From assembly GCA_039922495.1 (NCBI GenBank), contig JBDTEO010000011.1, forward strand, positions 1-64,000: a DNA stretch of 64,000 nt, given 5' to 3'. The notes under the pieces were generated by a model. It did no database searches. It was not told the DNA's origin and worked only from the letters and a program-made list of their open reading frames with translations. Of the stretch, positions 39,170-46,459 are shown in pieces (the stretch's first letter is position 1; every line of letters begins with the position of its first letter). Source of the DNA: JALYYC01 sp039922495 (GTDB lineage: Bacteria; Chloroflexota; Dormibacteria; CF-121). The translations under genes were made by a program, and so were the position numbers.

Positions 39170-40546
39170 GTGCAGGTCCTCGACAGCATCCTTGAGGCCG
39201 TCGGGCACACGCCGCTGGTGCGGCTCCACCGGGTCACCGCCGGACTGCGCCCGACGATCCTGGCCAAGGTCGAGACGCTGAACCCGGGCGGGAGCGTCAA
39301 GGACCGGATCGGCCTCCGAATGATCGAAGAGGCCGAGCGGACCGGCCAGTTGAAGCGGGGCGGCACGATCGTCGAGCCGACCTCCGGCAATACCGGCCAC
39401 GCCCTGGCGATTGCGGCGGCACTCAAGGGTTACCGGATGATCTTCGTCATGGCGGATAAGCAGTCTCCGGAAAAGATCGCGCTGCTCCGCGCCTACGGCG
39501 CCGAAGTCGTCGTCTGCCCGACAGCGGTGCCGCGCGACTCGCCGGAGAGCTACTACTCCGTCGCCGAACGGCTCAGCCGCGAGATTCCGGGCGCCTTCCA
39601 GCCGAACCAGTATTTCAACCAGGTCAATCCGCGCGCGCACTACGAGACCACCGGCCCTGAGATCTGGCAACAGACCGATGGCCAGATCGACGTCTTCGTG
39701 GCGGGGCTGGGCACCGGCGGCACGATGACCGGCACGGCCCGGTATCTGAAAGAACGCAAGCCGTCCGTGCTGACCGTCGGCGCGGACCCGGAGGGATCGC
39801 TGTACTCCGGCGACACGCTCCGGCCCTACAAGGTCGAAGGCATCGGCGAAGACTTCATCCCGGGGACGATCGATCTCAAGCTCATTGACCGGATCATCCG
39901 GGTGAGCGACCGCGATTCGTTTACTCTGGCGCGCCGCATCACTCGAGAAGAGGGCATCCTGGTCGGCGGCTCCGCCGGCACCGCGATGAAGGCGGCGATC
40001 GAGGTTGCCGGCCAGCTCGACGAGAAGGCCCTCATGGTCGTGGTCCTGCCGGATACCGGGCGAAATAACCTGAGCAAGATCTACTCGGACGAGTGGATGC
40101 GGCAGAACGGTTATCTCGAGCGGTTTCCGCGCCAGCTCGTCAGCGACATCGTGGCGGCCCGGCAGCGGGAGGTGCCCAGGCTGGTCACCGTCTCCACGCA
40201 TGAGAAAGTCGGGCGAGCCATCGACCTCTTGCAGGAGTACGGGATCTCGCAGATGCCGGTGATCGAGAACGGTCGCGGTCCCAGCCGGAAGGTCGTTGGC
40301 AGCATCCAGGAGCGCTCGCTGCTCGACCGCGTCTATCGCGATCCGGGGCTGATCGAGACCACCGTCGGCGCTGCGATGGACGGGCCGTTTCCGACCATCC
40401 CGGCCGGCGGAAACATCGATGACGCCTTCAACGCTCTCCTCGCCGGCGCGATGGCCCTGGTCGTGATGGACGGGGACCAGCCGGTGGGAATGATCACGCG
40501 GCTGGACCTGCTCGAATTCATGGCCCACACCCGTGCTGCGCCATGA
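39170..40546 (+). CDS. Cystathionine beta-synthase with CBS domain pair
   Basis: About 458 aa. The N-terminal fold-type II PLP domain has the cofactor Lys in NPGGSVKDRIGLRMIEEAE, the Asn-containing EPTSGNTGHALAIAA, and GLGTGGTMTGTARYL for phosphate binding. From about residue 330 two CBS modules follow (VGRAIDLLQEYGISQMPVIE; LAGAMALVVMDGDQPVGMIT). It condenses serine or O-acetylserine with homocysteine, or makes cysteine. Coupled by a 4-nt overlap to a gamma-synthase/lyase, it supports reverse transsulfuration. Start GTG 39170 is preferred to ATG 39161 because of the TAGAAT box. Confidence 0.9.
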   Translation: MQVLDSILEAVGHTPLVRLHRVTAGLRPTILAKVETLNPGGSVKDRIGLRMIEEAERTGQLKRGGTIVEPTSGNTGHALAIAAALKGYRMIFVMADKQSPEKIALLRAYGAEVVVCPTAVPRDSPESYYSVAERLSREIPGAFQPNQYFNQVNPRAHYETTGPEIWQQTDGQIDVFVAGLGTGGTMTGTARYLKERKPSVLTVGADPEGSLYSGDTLRPYKVEGIGEDFIPGTIDLKLIDRIIRVSDRDSFTLARRITREEGILVGGSAGTAMKAAIEVAGQLDEKALMVVVLPDTGRNNLSKIYSDEWMRQNGYLERFPRQLVSDIVAARQREVPRLVTVSTHEKVGRAIDLLQEYGISQMPVIENGRGPSRKVVGSIQERSLLDRVYRDPGLIETTVGAAMDGPFPTIPAGGNIDDAFNALLAGAMALVVMDGDQPVGMITRLDLLEFMAHTRAAP

Positions 40547-41700
40547 AGCCACCCGAATCCGGATTCTCGACCCGCGCCATTCACGCGGGCCAGGAGCCCG
40601 ATAAGGAGACCGGGGCGGTCGTGGTGCCCATCTACCAGACTTCGACCTACGCCCAGACCGGCGTTGGGCAGCACAAGGGGTACGAGTACTCGCGTACCGG
40701 CAATCCCACCCGGACGGCCCTGGAGCAATGCATCGCTTCCCTCGAGGGCGGCCGCTTTGGCCTGGCCTTTGCCTCGGGCATGGCCGCGGAGTCGGCCGTC
40801 ATGCATCTGCTCAAGCCGGGCGACCATACGATCGCGGTCAACGATCTCTACGGCGGGACCTACCGGCTCTTCAAGCGCCTGCTGGAACCGATGGGGCTGA
40901 CGTTCACCTTGGTCGACGGTACGGATCTCCAGGCGATCGAGTCGGCGTTCACCGACCGGACGCGAATCGTCTGGCTGGAATCGCCCACCAACCCCCTGCT
41001 CAAGCTGGTCGATATCGCCGCGGTCAGCCGCGTGGCCCACGACCGGGGCGCCCAGGTCGTGGTCGACAACACCTTCATGAGTCCGTATCTACAGCGCCCT
41101 CTCTCGCTGGGGGCCGACCTCGTGGTCCATAGCGCCACGAAATTTCTCGGCGGCCACAGCGACGTGGTCGCCGGCGTTTTGGTCGGCAACCAGGATGACC
41201 TGCGGGAGCGGCTGGCCTACATTCAAAACGCGGTCGGCGCCATCCCCGGACCGCTCGATGCGTGGCTCGTGCTCCGCGGCCTCAAGACGCTCGCCGTTCG
41301 GATGCGGGAGCACGACCGCAACGCCCGGCTGATCGCGGAGTTTCTCGCCGAGCACGATCGGGTCGAACGCGTGTTCTATCCGGGTTTGCCCACGCATCCG
41401 CAGCACGAGCTGGCCAAGCGGCAGATGTCCGGCTTCGGCGGCATGATCGCCTTCGAAGTCCACGGCGGCCTCCCGGCTGCTCGCCGGGTGGTGGAACGGA
41501 CCCGCCTCTTCACCCTGGCCGAGAGCCTCGGTGGGGTGGAGGCCTTGATCGAGCTGCCGGCGGCGATGACGCACGCCTCGATTCCGGCCGAAACCCGCCG
41601 AGCCCACGGCGTGGCCGACGGGCTGATCAGGATCTCGGTCGGCATCGAGGACGTGGCCGACCTGATCTCAGACCTTGACCGCGCCCTCTCCGAGGAATAA
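40543..41700 (+). CDS. Cystathionine gamma-synthase/lyase
   Basis: A 385-aa fold-type I PLP enzyme of the Cys/Met metabolism family. Signature elements are TRAIHAGQEPD, GYEYSRTGNPTRTALEQCIA, LYGGTYRLF, and the Schiff-base Lys in LVVHSATKFLGGHSDVVAG; the C-terminal SLGGVEALIELPAAMTHA and LIRISVGIEDVADL are conserved. Acts as cystathionine gamma-lyase or gamma-synthase; pairing with a CBS-domain cystathionine beta-synthase favours gamma-lyase (cysteine from homocysteine). ATG overlaps the upstream stop by 4 nt. Confidence 0.92.
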   Translation: MKPPESGFSTRAIHAGQEPDKETGAVVVPIYQTSTYAQTGVGQHKGYEYSRTGNPTRTALEQCIASLEGGRFGLAFASGMAAESAVMHLLKPGDHTIAVNDLYGGTYRLFKRLLEPMGLTFTLVDGTDLQAIESAFTDRTRIVWLESPTNPLLKLVDIAAVSRVAHDRGAQVVVDNTFMSPYLQRPLSLGADLVVHSATKFLGGHSDVVAGVLVGNQDDLRERLAYIQNAVGAIPGPLDAWLVLRGLKTLAVRMREHDRNARLIAEFLAEHDRVERVFYPGLPTHPQHELAKRQMSGFGGMIAFEVHGGLPAARRVVERTRLFTLAESLGGVEALIELPAAMTHASIPAETRRAHGVADGLIRISVGIEDVADLISDLDRALSEE

Positions 41701-41752
41701 AGCTCAGCAGTAGAGCGAGCCCGCGACGCTCGCCCAAATAAAGGAGGCGCCC

Positions 41753-41944
41753 GTGAAAGTCATCGTCAACTTCGCGAACATCCTCGTCGCCATCATCCTG
41801 TTGCTGCTCGGCCTGTCCGTGTTCACCCGGCACCGCATCGCATCCTATGTTGTGGGGGGATTCATCATGGTGCTGGCCGCCCTGAGCATCCTGGCGTTTC
41901 TCAAGATTCTGAACGTCCAGGGCGGGCCGATCACGATCGGCTGA
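41753..41944 (+). CDS. Small two-helix membrane protein
   Basis: A 63-aa protein with two hydrophobic segments (residues 4-25 and 33-54). A strong AAAGGAGG ribosome-binding site ends 5 nt before the GTG start, in contrast to the leaderless neighbours, which supports it being a real gene. It follows the transsulfuration genes by 52 nt. No family is recognised; it is only likely that it is a membrane-embedded peptide. Confidence 0.6.
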   Translation: MKVIVNFANILVAIILLLLGLSVFTRHRIASYVVGGFIMVLAALSILAFLKILNVQGGPITIG

Positions 41945-42003
41945 GCCGTACCGTTCGTTCGTGACGCTCGGGTAACAATCGATTCGCGGCGCAGAGCCGC
42001 GGG

Positions 42004-42009
42004 TAGACT
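42004..42009 (+). promoter_or_regulatory. -10 box of ispH, leaderless type
   Basis: TAGACT ends exactly 6 nt before the GTG start of ispH at 42016, with CCAATC between them and no ribosome-binding sequence. Confidence 0.55.
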
Positions 42010-42015
42010 CCAATC

Positions 42016-42876
42016 GTGGACGTCCTCAAGATCACGCCCCGTGGTTATTGCCACGGCGTCGTGGAAGCGATCCGGGCGGCAAAGCAGACGGCCAAAGCCC
42101 GCCCGGGCGAAAAGATCCAGATGCTCGGCTACCTGGTTCACAACGTGCACGTGACCGACGAGCTGCAGGAGAACGGCATCGAGCTGGTCGATCGCGACAA
42201 CCGGCTGGAAGGCCTGGACCAGATCGAGGGCGGCACGGTGATCTTCACCGCCCATGGCGTCTCGCCGGCGGTCAAGGCCCGGGCGAAGGAGCGGGGCCTG
42301 AACATGGTGGACGCGACCTGCTCCGATGTCGTCGTGACCCACGATCTCGTCAAAGACCTGGTCGAGCGTGGCTACGACGTCGTCTACATCGGGCGGCGCG
42401 GCCATCCGGAGCCTGAGGGCGTCGTCGGGGAGGCCCCGGACAGGGTCCACCTCGTCCAGGACCCCGAAGACGTCGACGCGCTCGGGCTGCAGAACGACAA
42501 GATCGCCGTGACCTGCCAGACGACCCTCAGCATCTGGGACACGGCGGCCATGATCAAACGCGTCCGGGACCGGTACCCGAAGGCCGAGGCCTACAACGAG
42601 ATCTGCCGGGCGACCCAGGACCGGCAGGAGGCCGCCGTCGAGGCGGCGCGGGATTGCGACCTCGTGATCGTGGTCGGCAGCGAGCGCAGCTCGAACTCGA
42701 AACGACTGGTCCAGGTGGTCCAGGAGCTGGCCCACAAACCGGCATACCTGGTGGACACCGTGGCCGACATCAAGCCCGAATGGCTCGAAGGCAAGTCGCG
42801 CGTCGGGGTCACGTCGGGCGCCTCAACGCCGACCCAGTTGACTCGCCAGGTGATCGAATACCTCGAAGCGCTGTAG
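42016..42876 (+). CDS. ispH: 4-hydroxy-3-methylbut-2-enyl diphosphate reductase
   Basis: A 286-aa [4Fe-4S] reductase, the last step of the MEP isoprenoid pathway (HMBPP to IPP and DMAPP). All three cluster cysteines are visible: GYCHGV (residue 12), VDATCSD (about 102) and EICRATQDRQ (about 197). Active-site motifs GYLVHNVHVTDELQ, FTAHGVSP and SNSKRLVQ with TSGASTP are also present. GTG start, leaderless promoter. The other MEP genes are not in the window. Confidence 0.95.
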   Translation: MDVLKITPRGYCHGVVEAIRAAKQTAKARPGEKIQMLGYLVHNVHVTDELQENGIELVDRDNRLEGLDQIEGGTVIFTAHGVSPAVKARAKERGLNMVDATCSDVVVTHDLVKDLVERGYDVVYIGRRGHPEPEGVVGEAPDRVHLVQDPEDVDALGLQNDKIAVTCQTTLSIWDTAAMIKRVRDRYPKAEAYNEICRATQDRQEAAVEAARDCDLVIVVGSERSSNSKRLVQVVQELAHKPAYLVDTVADIKPEWLEGKSRVGVTSGASTPTQLTRQVIEYLEAL

Positions 42877-42929
42877 ACTTCGCGCGTCGTTGTCGTTCTA
42901 GCCTCTAGCACCTCAAAAGGGGGCGACGA

Positions 42930-43586
42930 ATGCGCCTATACCCGGACGTCTACAGCCGCCGCTTCGGTTGGATGCTTGCCGACCTGCTCATCGTGGGATG
43001 GATCTACCTATCGGTGCAGGCCGGGCTGTTCGTCAACCGGCTCGTTCTGCAGCTCGACGCGCTCGCCCAGGGCGTGATCAAGGCCGGCCAAACCTTCGAC
43101 GGCTGGATCCGGTCCTTCGAACAGTCGGTGCCGGCCGGCGTGCCCTATCTGTCCGATTTCCTCCATCGAACGGCCGAAGCGCTCAAGTCCCATTCCGGCG
43201 ACTCCCTGATCTCGGCCGGCCAGGCCGGCTCCCATGCAGTCCACCTGCTGGCGCTGATTCTGGGCATCATGGTGGCGGGCATCCCGATCGTGCTCGCGTT
43301 GATGGTGTTCTTGCCGAAGCGCGTGCGGCTGATCTATGACATGCAGGGGGTGCACGTGACCCTTCGCCGCGCGCTGGCCAAACCGGAGCTGACCGGCCAG
43401 ATGCTCGAGATCCTGGCCGGGAGGGCGATCTACACCATGCCCTATCACCGGCTGCTCGCCTACTCGCGCAATCCAGCCGAGGACTGGTATCTGCGCCGCT
43501 TCGAACCCCTCGCCCGGGCGGAGCTGGAGAGTCACGGCCTCTCGGTCGAACGCTATTTCCTCCTCCCTCCGGCGCTCGAGGCGTAG
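42930..43586 (+). CDS. Predicted membrane protein, unknown function
   Basis: A 218-aa protein with two hydrophobic segments (about residues 14-38 and 100-128) separated by a hydrophilic stretch of about 60 residues, and a C-terminal soluble region with aromatic and basic residues (YTMPYHRLLAYSRNPAEDWY). A plausible RBS, AAAGGGGG, ends 6 nt before the ATG. Downstream of ispH by 53 nt. No characterised family is recognised. Confidence 0.72.
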   Translation: MRLYPDVYSRRFGWMLADLLIVGWIYLSVQAGLFVNRLVLQLDALAQGVIKAGQTFDGWIRSFEQSVPAGVPYLSDFLHRTAEALKSHSGDSLISAGQAGSHAVHLLALILGIMVAGIPIVLALMVFLPKRVRLIYDMQGVHVTLRRALAKPELTGQMLEILAGRAIYTMPYHRLLAYSRNPAEDWYLRRFEPLARAELESHGLSVERYFLLPPALEA

Positions 43587-43646
43587 CAAGAAACTCGCGG
43601 GGCGGCCGGTTGCTCTAGGGGACCGCCGGAGCGGGACCGTTGATCT

Positions 43647-44945
43647 ATGGCCATTCAGCCAGCACCACCCAGCGTCCAGCCGGAATTCGTGCCGATGGCG
43701 CCTGCCCGGATCGAGGACTCTGGACTCCCTGTGGCCCGCCTGGCCGAGCTGTTGCTCAAGCACCTCTATTTCAAATCCCCCATGTCGGCCAAGGACTGGG
43801 CGGCGGCCGCCTGCCTGCCCTTCAGTACCGTGACCCCCGCCATCCAGAGCCTGGTGGAGCAGGGCTGGTGCCAGACCATCGGCCGGATGGCCGGGCCCGC
43901 CACCAGTCACGACTTCGGCGAATCACTCGGCTATCTGATCACGGACCCGGGTCGGGGCCGTGCCCGCGACGTCCTGGCGCGTGATCACTACGTCGGCCCC
44001 GCGCCGGTCCCCTTCGCGCAGTACGAGGAGTCGGTCCGTGCCCAGGTGAGCCAGGCCGACGTCACGGCCGCCTGGCTGACCCGAGCCCTCCAGCACCTGA
44101 CCCTGAGCCAGGACCTGCTGGTCCAGCTCGGCCCGCCCGTCAATGCGCGGGCGCCGCTGTTTCTCTATGGCGCGCCCGGCAACGGCAAGACGACGATCGC
44201 GGAAGCCTGCGCCGACCTGCTCGGTGAACCGATCTTCGTCCCCTATGCGATCGACATCGAGGGTCAGATCATGCGACTCTTCGATCCGCTGCATCACCAG
44301 CGCGTCAACCGGGAGTTCAATCCGTCGATCGACAGTCGCTGGGTGCTGATCAAGCGACCGTTCGTCAAGGCCGGCGGCGAGCTCACCACGGCGCAACTGG
44401 CGCCCTCGTTTGATCCGCTGATGCGCTTCTACGAAGCGCCGATCCATCTGAAGGCCAACGGTGGCATCTTCCTGCTCGACGACTTCGGTCGGCAGGATTC
44501 CTCACCGCGCGCCCTGCTCAACCGGCTGATCGTCGCCCTCGAACGGCGGATCGACTACCTCACGCTGGCCGGCGCCGGCATGGCGGTCGGCGCACCCTTC
44601 GAGGCGATGGTCGTGTTCAGTACCAACCTCGAGCCGGCCTCACTGGTCGACGAGGCATTTCTCCGCCGCGTCCGGTACAAGATCCATGTTCCCGATCCGA
44701 CCCCACTGGAATTCCGCCAGATCTTCGAGCGGTCCTGCAAGGAGTACGAGATCGTTTTCAACGAGGCCGGCTACAACTACGTGCTCGACCGCTACTACAA
44801 ACCCTTCAAGCGCCCCTTTCGTGGCTGCCAGCCCCGCGATATCCTGAACCAGCTCGACGAGGTCGCCTACTTTCTTGGCCGGCCTCCGCGGCTCGAGCCA
44901 GACCTGATCGACCTGGCCTGCCGGTCCTATTTCGTCCAGGCCTAG
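43647..44945 (+). CDS. AAA-family ATPase with N-terminal winged-helix region
   Basis: A 432-aa protein. Residues about 30-90 look like a winged helix (LAELLLKHLYFKSPMSAKDW, then STVTPAIQSLVEQGW). An AAA module follows: Walker A FLYGAPGNGKTTIAEAC, Walker B GGIFLLDDFGRQD, sensor 1 in MVVFSTNLEP, and an arginine-finger-like DEAFLRRVRYKI. A lid with FRGCQPRDILNQLDEVAYFL closes it. The whole resembles ATPases annotated near pilus or secretion genes, but no such genes are here. Role as a chaperone-like motor is inferred. Confidence 0.8.
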   Translation: MAIQPAPPSVQPEFVPMAPARIEDSGLPVARLAELLLKHLYFKSPMSAKDWAAAACLPFSTVTPAIQSLVEQGWCQTIGRMAGPATSHDFGESLGYLITDPGRGRARDVLARDHYVGPAPVPFAQYEESVRAQVSQADVTAAWLTRALQHLTLSQDLLVQLGPPVNARAPLFLYGAPGNGKTTIAEACADLLGEPIFVPYAIDIEGQIMRLFDPLHHQRVNREFNPSIDSRWVLIKRPFVKAGGELTTAQLAPSFDPLMRFYEAPIHLKANGGIFLLDDFGRQDSSPRALLNRLIVALERRIDYLTLAGAGMAVGAPFEAMVVFSTNLEPASLVDEAFLRRVRYKIHVPDPTPLEFRQIFERSCKEYEIVFNEAGYNYVLDRYYKPFKRPFRGCQPRDILNQLDEVAYFLGRPPRLEPDLIDLACRSYFVQA

Positions 44946-44958
44946 GCCCGGCCGTCCC

Positions 44959-45372
44959 TCACGTCCGAATCTGGTTCGAGAACTCGATCTGCCAGCGCCA
45001 TTCCTTTTTGTCGTCCGCGTGCCACCAGGCTTTCAGAATTCCCGCCTCACCACCCGGCAACAACACCAGCCGTCCGATATCGTCGGCGGTCGGCCAGACG
45101 TCCTCGAGGCTAATGCGGGAGTCGACCCGCACGAGGTAGCTCATTGGCCCGGGTTGCCGGCGGCTGAGGTTCTCGCCTGTCGCCAGGACCTTGCCGTCCG
45201 CGTCGCGTACCGTCACCTGCAGTTGTTGCGGTGCCGCGTGAACGAGGATACGATCCGTCGCGTCCTGGGCGCGCACCCGGCAGCGGGCAAAGGAGAGGCC
45301 CGTCGCTCCAGGGCCCGGCATCCACAGATCCCAGAATTCCCGCAGGTCCGCCACGACGCTAATGTAGGCCAT
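44959..45372 (-). CDS. Hypothetical beta-rich protein
   Basis: About 137 aa from MAYISVVADLREF; a TTG at 45390 is an alternative. Composition and alternation (RILVHAAPQQLQVTVRDADG) suggest a beta-sandwich; it ends with the charged, Trp-rich KAWWHADDKKEWRWQIEF. No signal peptide and no recognised domain. Convergent with the AAA ATPase gene and 68 nt downstream of the 104-aa gene, from which it is separated by a strong hairpin. Confidence 0.6.
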   Translation of the reverse strand: MAYISVVADLREFWDLWMPGPGATGLSFARCRVRAQDATDRILVHAAPQQLQVTVRDADGKVLATGENLSRRQPGPMSYLVRVDSRISLEDVWPTADDIGRLVLLPGGEAGILKAWWHADDKKEWRWQIEFSNQIRT

Positions 45373-45390
45373 CCCAAACGCTGAACGCAA

Positions 45391-45415
45391 CCGCCCGGGA
45401 GGTTATCCCGGGCGG
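45391..45415 (-). terminator. Strong hairpin between two minus-strand genes
   Basis: CCGCCCGGGA (45391-45400) pairs with TCCCGGGCGG (45406-45415) over 10 bp around a 5-nt loop. On the minus strand it is followed by TTGCGTTC, without a full T run, so it is a partial terminator or attenuator after the 104-aa gene. Confidence 0.45.
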
Positions 45416-45440
45416 CTCCGCAGGAGGCGAGGCGATCGAG

Positions 45441-45755
45441 TTAGGAGGCCTCGGTGCGCACCTGTTTGATCAGGCGGTCCTGGGCTTCGAAAATGATGTC
45501 CTGGATATCAAGGGCGCTCGCGCCGACCTGATCGATGCGGTACGCGAGCTGCGGGTCAACCGCGTCCACGATCTGGCGCAGCCGCGCCTGCATCTCGAAG
45601 GGCACTTCCATCATGTCGGTTTCGAGAAGGCGTTCGACCTGCTCCAGCGCCTGGTAGAGCGAATATCGCAGTGTCCGGCGGGCGGACTCCTCGCGTCGCA
45701 ACTGATTGAACCACTGGTCTTGCTGGTTGATCATTCGAAGCGTGTTCCTGAGCAT
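45441..45755 (-). CDS. 104-aa helical hypothetical protein
   Basis: Sequence begins MLRNTLRMINQQDQWFNQLR and is rich in Gln, Arg, Glu and Leu with heptad spacing, predicted as a two- or three-helix coiled-coil; it ends QDRLIKQVRTEAS. A GGGGAGAAG ribosome-binding site ends 1-2 nt before the ATG. It has a strong promoter 160 nt upstream and a long GC-rich, structured leader. No family is recognised. Confidence 0.65.
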   Translation of the reverse strand: MLRNTLRMINQQDQWFNQLRREESARRTLRYSLYQALEQVERLLETDMMEVPFEMQARLRQIVDAVDPQLAYRIDQVGASALDIQDIIFEAQDRLIKQVRTEAS

Positions 45756-46143
45756 GCTTCTCCCCTACGGTCCACAACCGAGCGACTTCGCCCTTCGGCG
45801 CACGCCCGACGTCTGCCGCCGCCGGTGACATCCCCTTCTGCGCGAGCCTTGGTTCGCTCTCCTCCCCTAAATGTGGGGCTTCTTAACCGACGGGGATACT
45901 AAATGTAGGTTTGCCGCATTGTAGCGCCGCCCCCTGACCCTGTCAAGAGGATGCCCTATTGCCTGCCGTTTAGCCGGTCCGCGGAGCCCGCCCCTGACGG
46001 CAAGGCGACGCTGGCCCGGTCGAACGGAAAACAAAAAATAACGGCATCACCAGGTTGAGTCCAGACGGAACATTTGTTGGCCCCATTTTTCCACCGAGGG
46101 CTCAACACGCGGTGCAAAACTCCTGTGGAAAAGTGGTGCAGCC
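45756..46143. other. 388-bp intergenic region with leader RNA, promoter and DnaA-like sites
   Basis: This gap contains no ORF I would call. On the minus strand the leader of the 104-aa gene occupies 45756-45911 and can form several GC stems (for example CCCC-ACATTTA-GGGG and GAGCGA/TCGCUC). Upstream of the promoter (45918-45946) is a tract with AAAACAAAAAATAA at about 46028-46041, and an inverted pair TTTTCCAC (46087-46094) / GTGGAAAA (46125-46132) resembling DnaA boxes. Confidence 0.5.
45918..45946 (-). promoter_or_regulatory. Consensus-like sigma-70 promoter of the 104-aa gene
   Basis: Read on the minus strand TTGACA (45946-45941), a 17-bp spacer and TACAAT (45923-45918): the best match to the canonical promoter in the window. 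Transcription would start near 45911, leaving a leader of about 155 nt. A repeated CTAAATGT (45867-45874 and 45899-45906, plus-strand reading) lies just downstream. Confidence 0.72.
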
Positions 46144-46449
46144 TCAGGCTAACCGGTCTTCGTACTTTTTGAGGGTGGCCAGCAAGGTCGTCGCCAGGTC
46201 CACGCCCAGGTCGTTAGCAAGCAGTATCGTCACGAAGAGCACGTCACCGAGCTCATCAGCAATCGCGCCGCTCGCATCCTTGGCGGTCCGCGGCTTGTCG
46301 CCGAACTGAAAGTTCAGCTCGCGGCCGAGCTCACCGACCTCCTCGGCCAGCCGGGCGTACTGGGATAGGGGAGTCCAGTATCGGCCGCGTTCCTTGATCC
46401 AGCGATCGAGTAATGCCTGCAGCTCGGAAAGCGACGCCGGTGGGGTCAA
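46144..46449 (-). CDS. MazG-like nucleotide pyrophosphohydrolase
   Basis: A 101-aa all-alpha NTP pyrophosphatase of the MazG/dUTPase-2 type. The metal motif EEVGELGRELN (ExxE) and the second half ADELGDVLFVTILLAND (ExxD) are intact; this single-domain length matches stand-alone MazG-like enzymes that remove aberrant NTPs. It follows ligD by 10 nt on the same strand, so a nucleotide-pool and repair operon is plausible. Confidence 0.87.
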   Translation of the reverse strand: MTPPASLSELQALLDRWIKERGRYWTPLSQYARLAEEVGELGRELNFQFGDKPRTAKDASGAIADELGDVLFVTILLANDLGVDLATTLLATLKKYEDRLA

Positions 46450-46459
46450 GAGCCTGGGC

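Noticed and set aside
45756..45911. c-di-AMP (ydaO) riboswitch in the 104-aa gene leader
   Set aside because: Fragments such as GAACCAAGG and GGGCGAAG recall parts of the motif, but the full set and order of conserved blocks is missing; kept only as an undefined structured leader.
46028..46140. Chromosomal origin
   Set aside because: Only two DnaA-like sites, no dnaA/dnaN/gyrB nearby and no extended AT-rich unwinding region.
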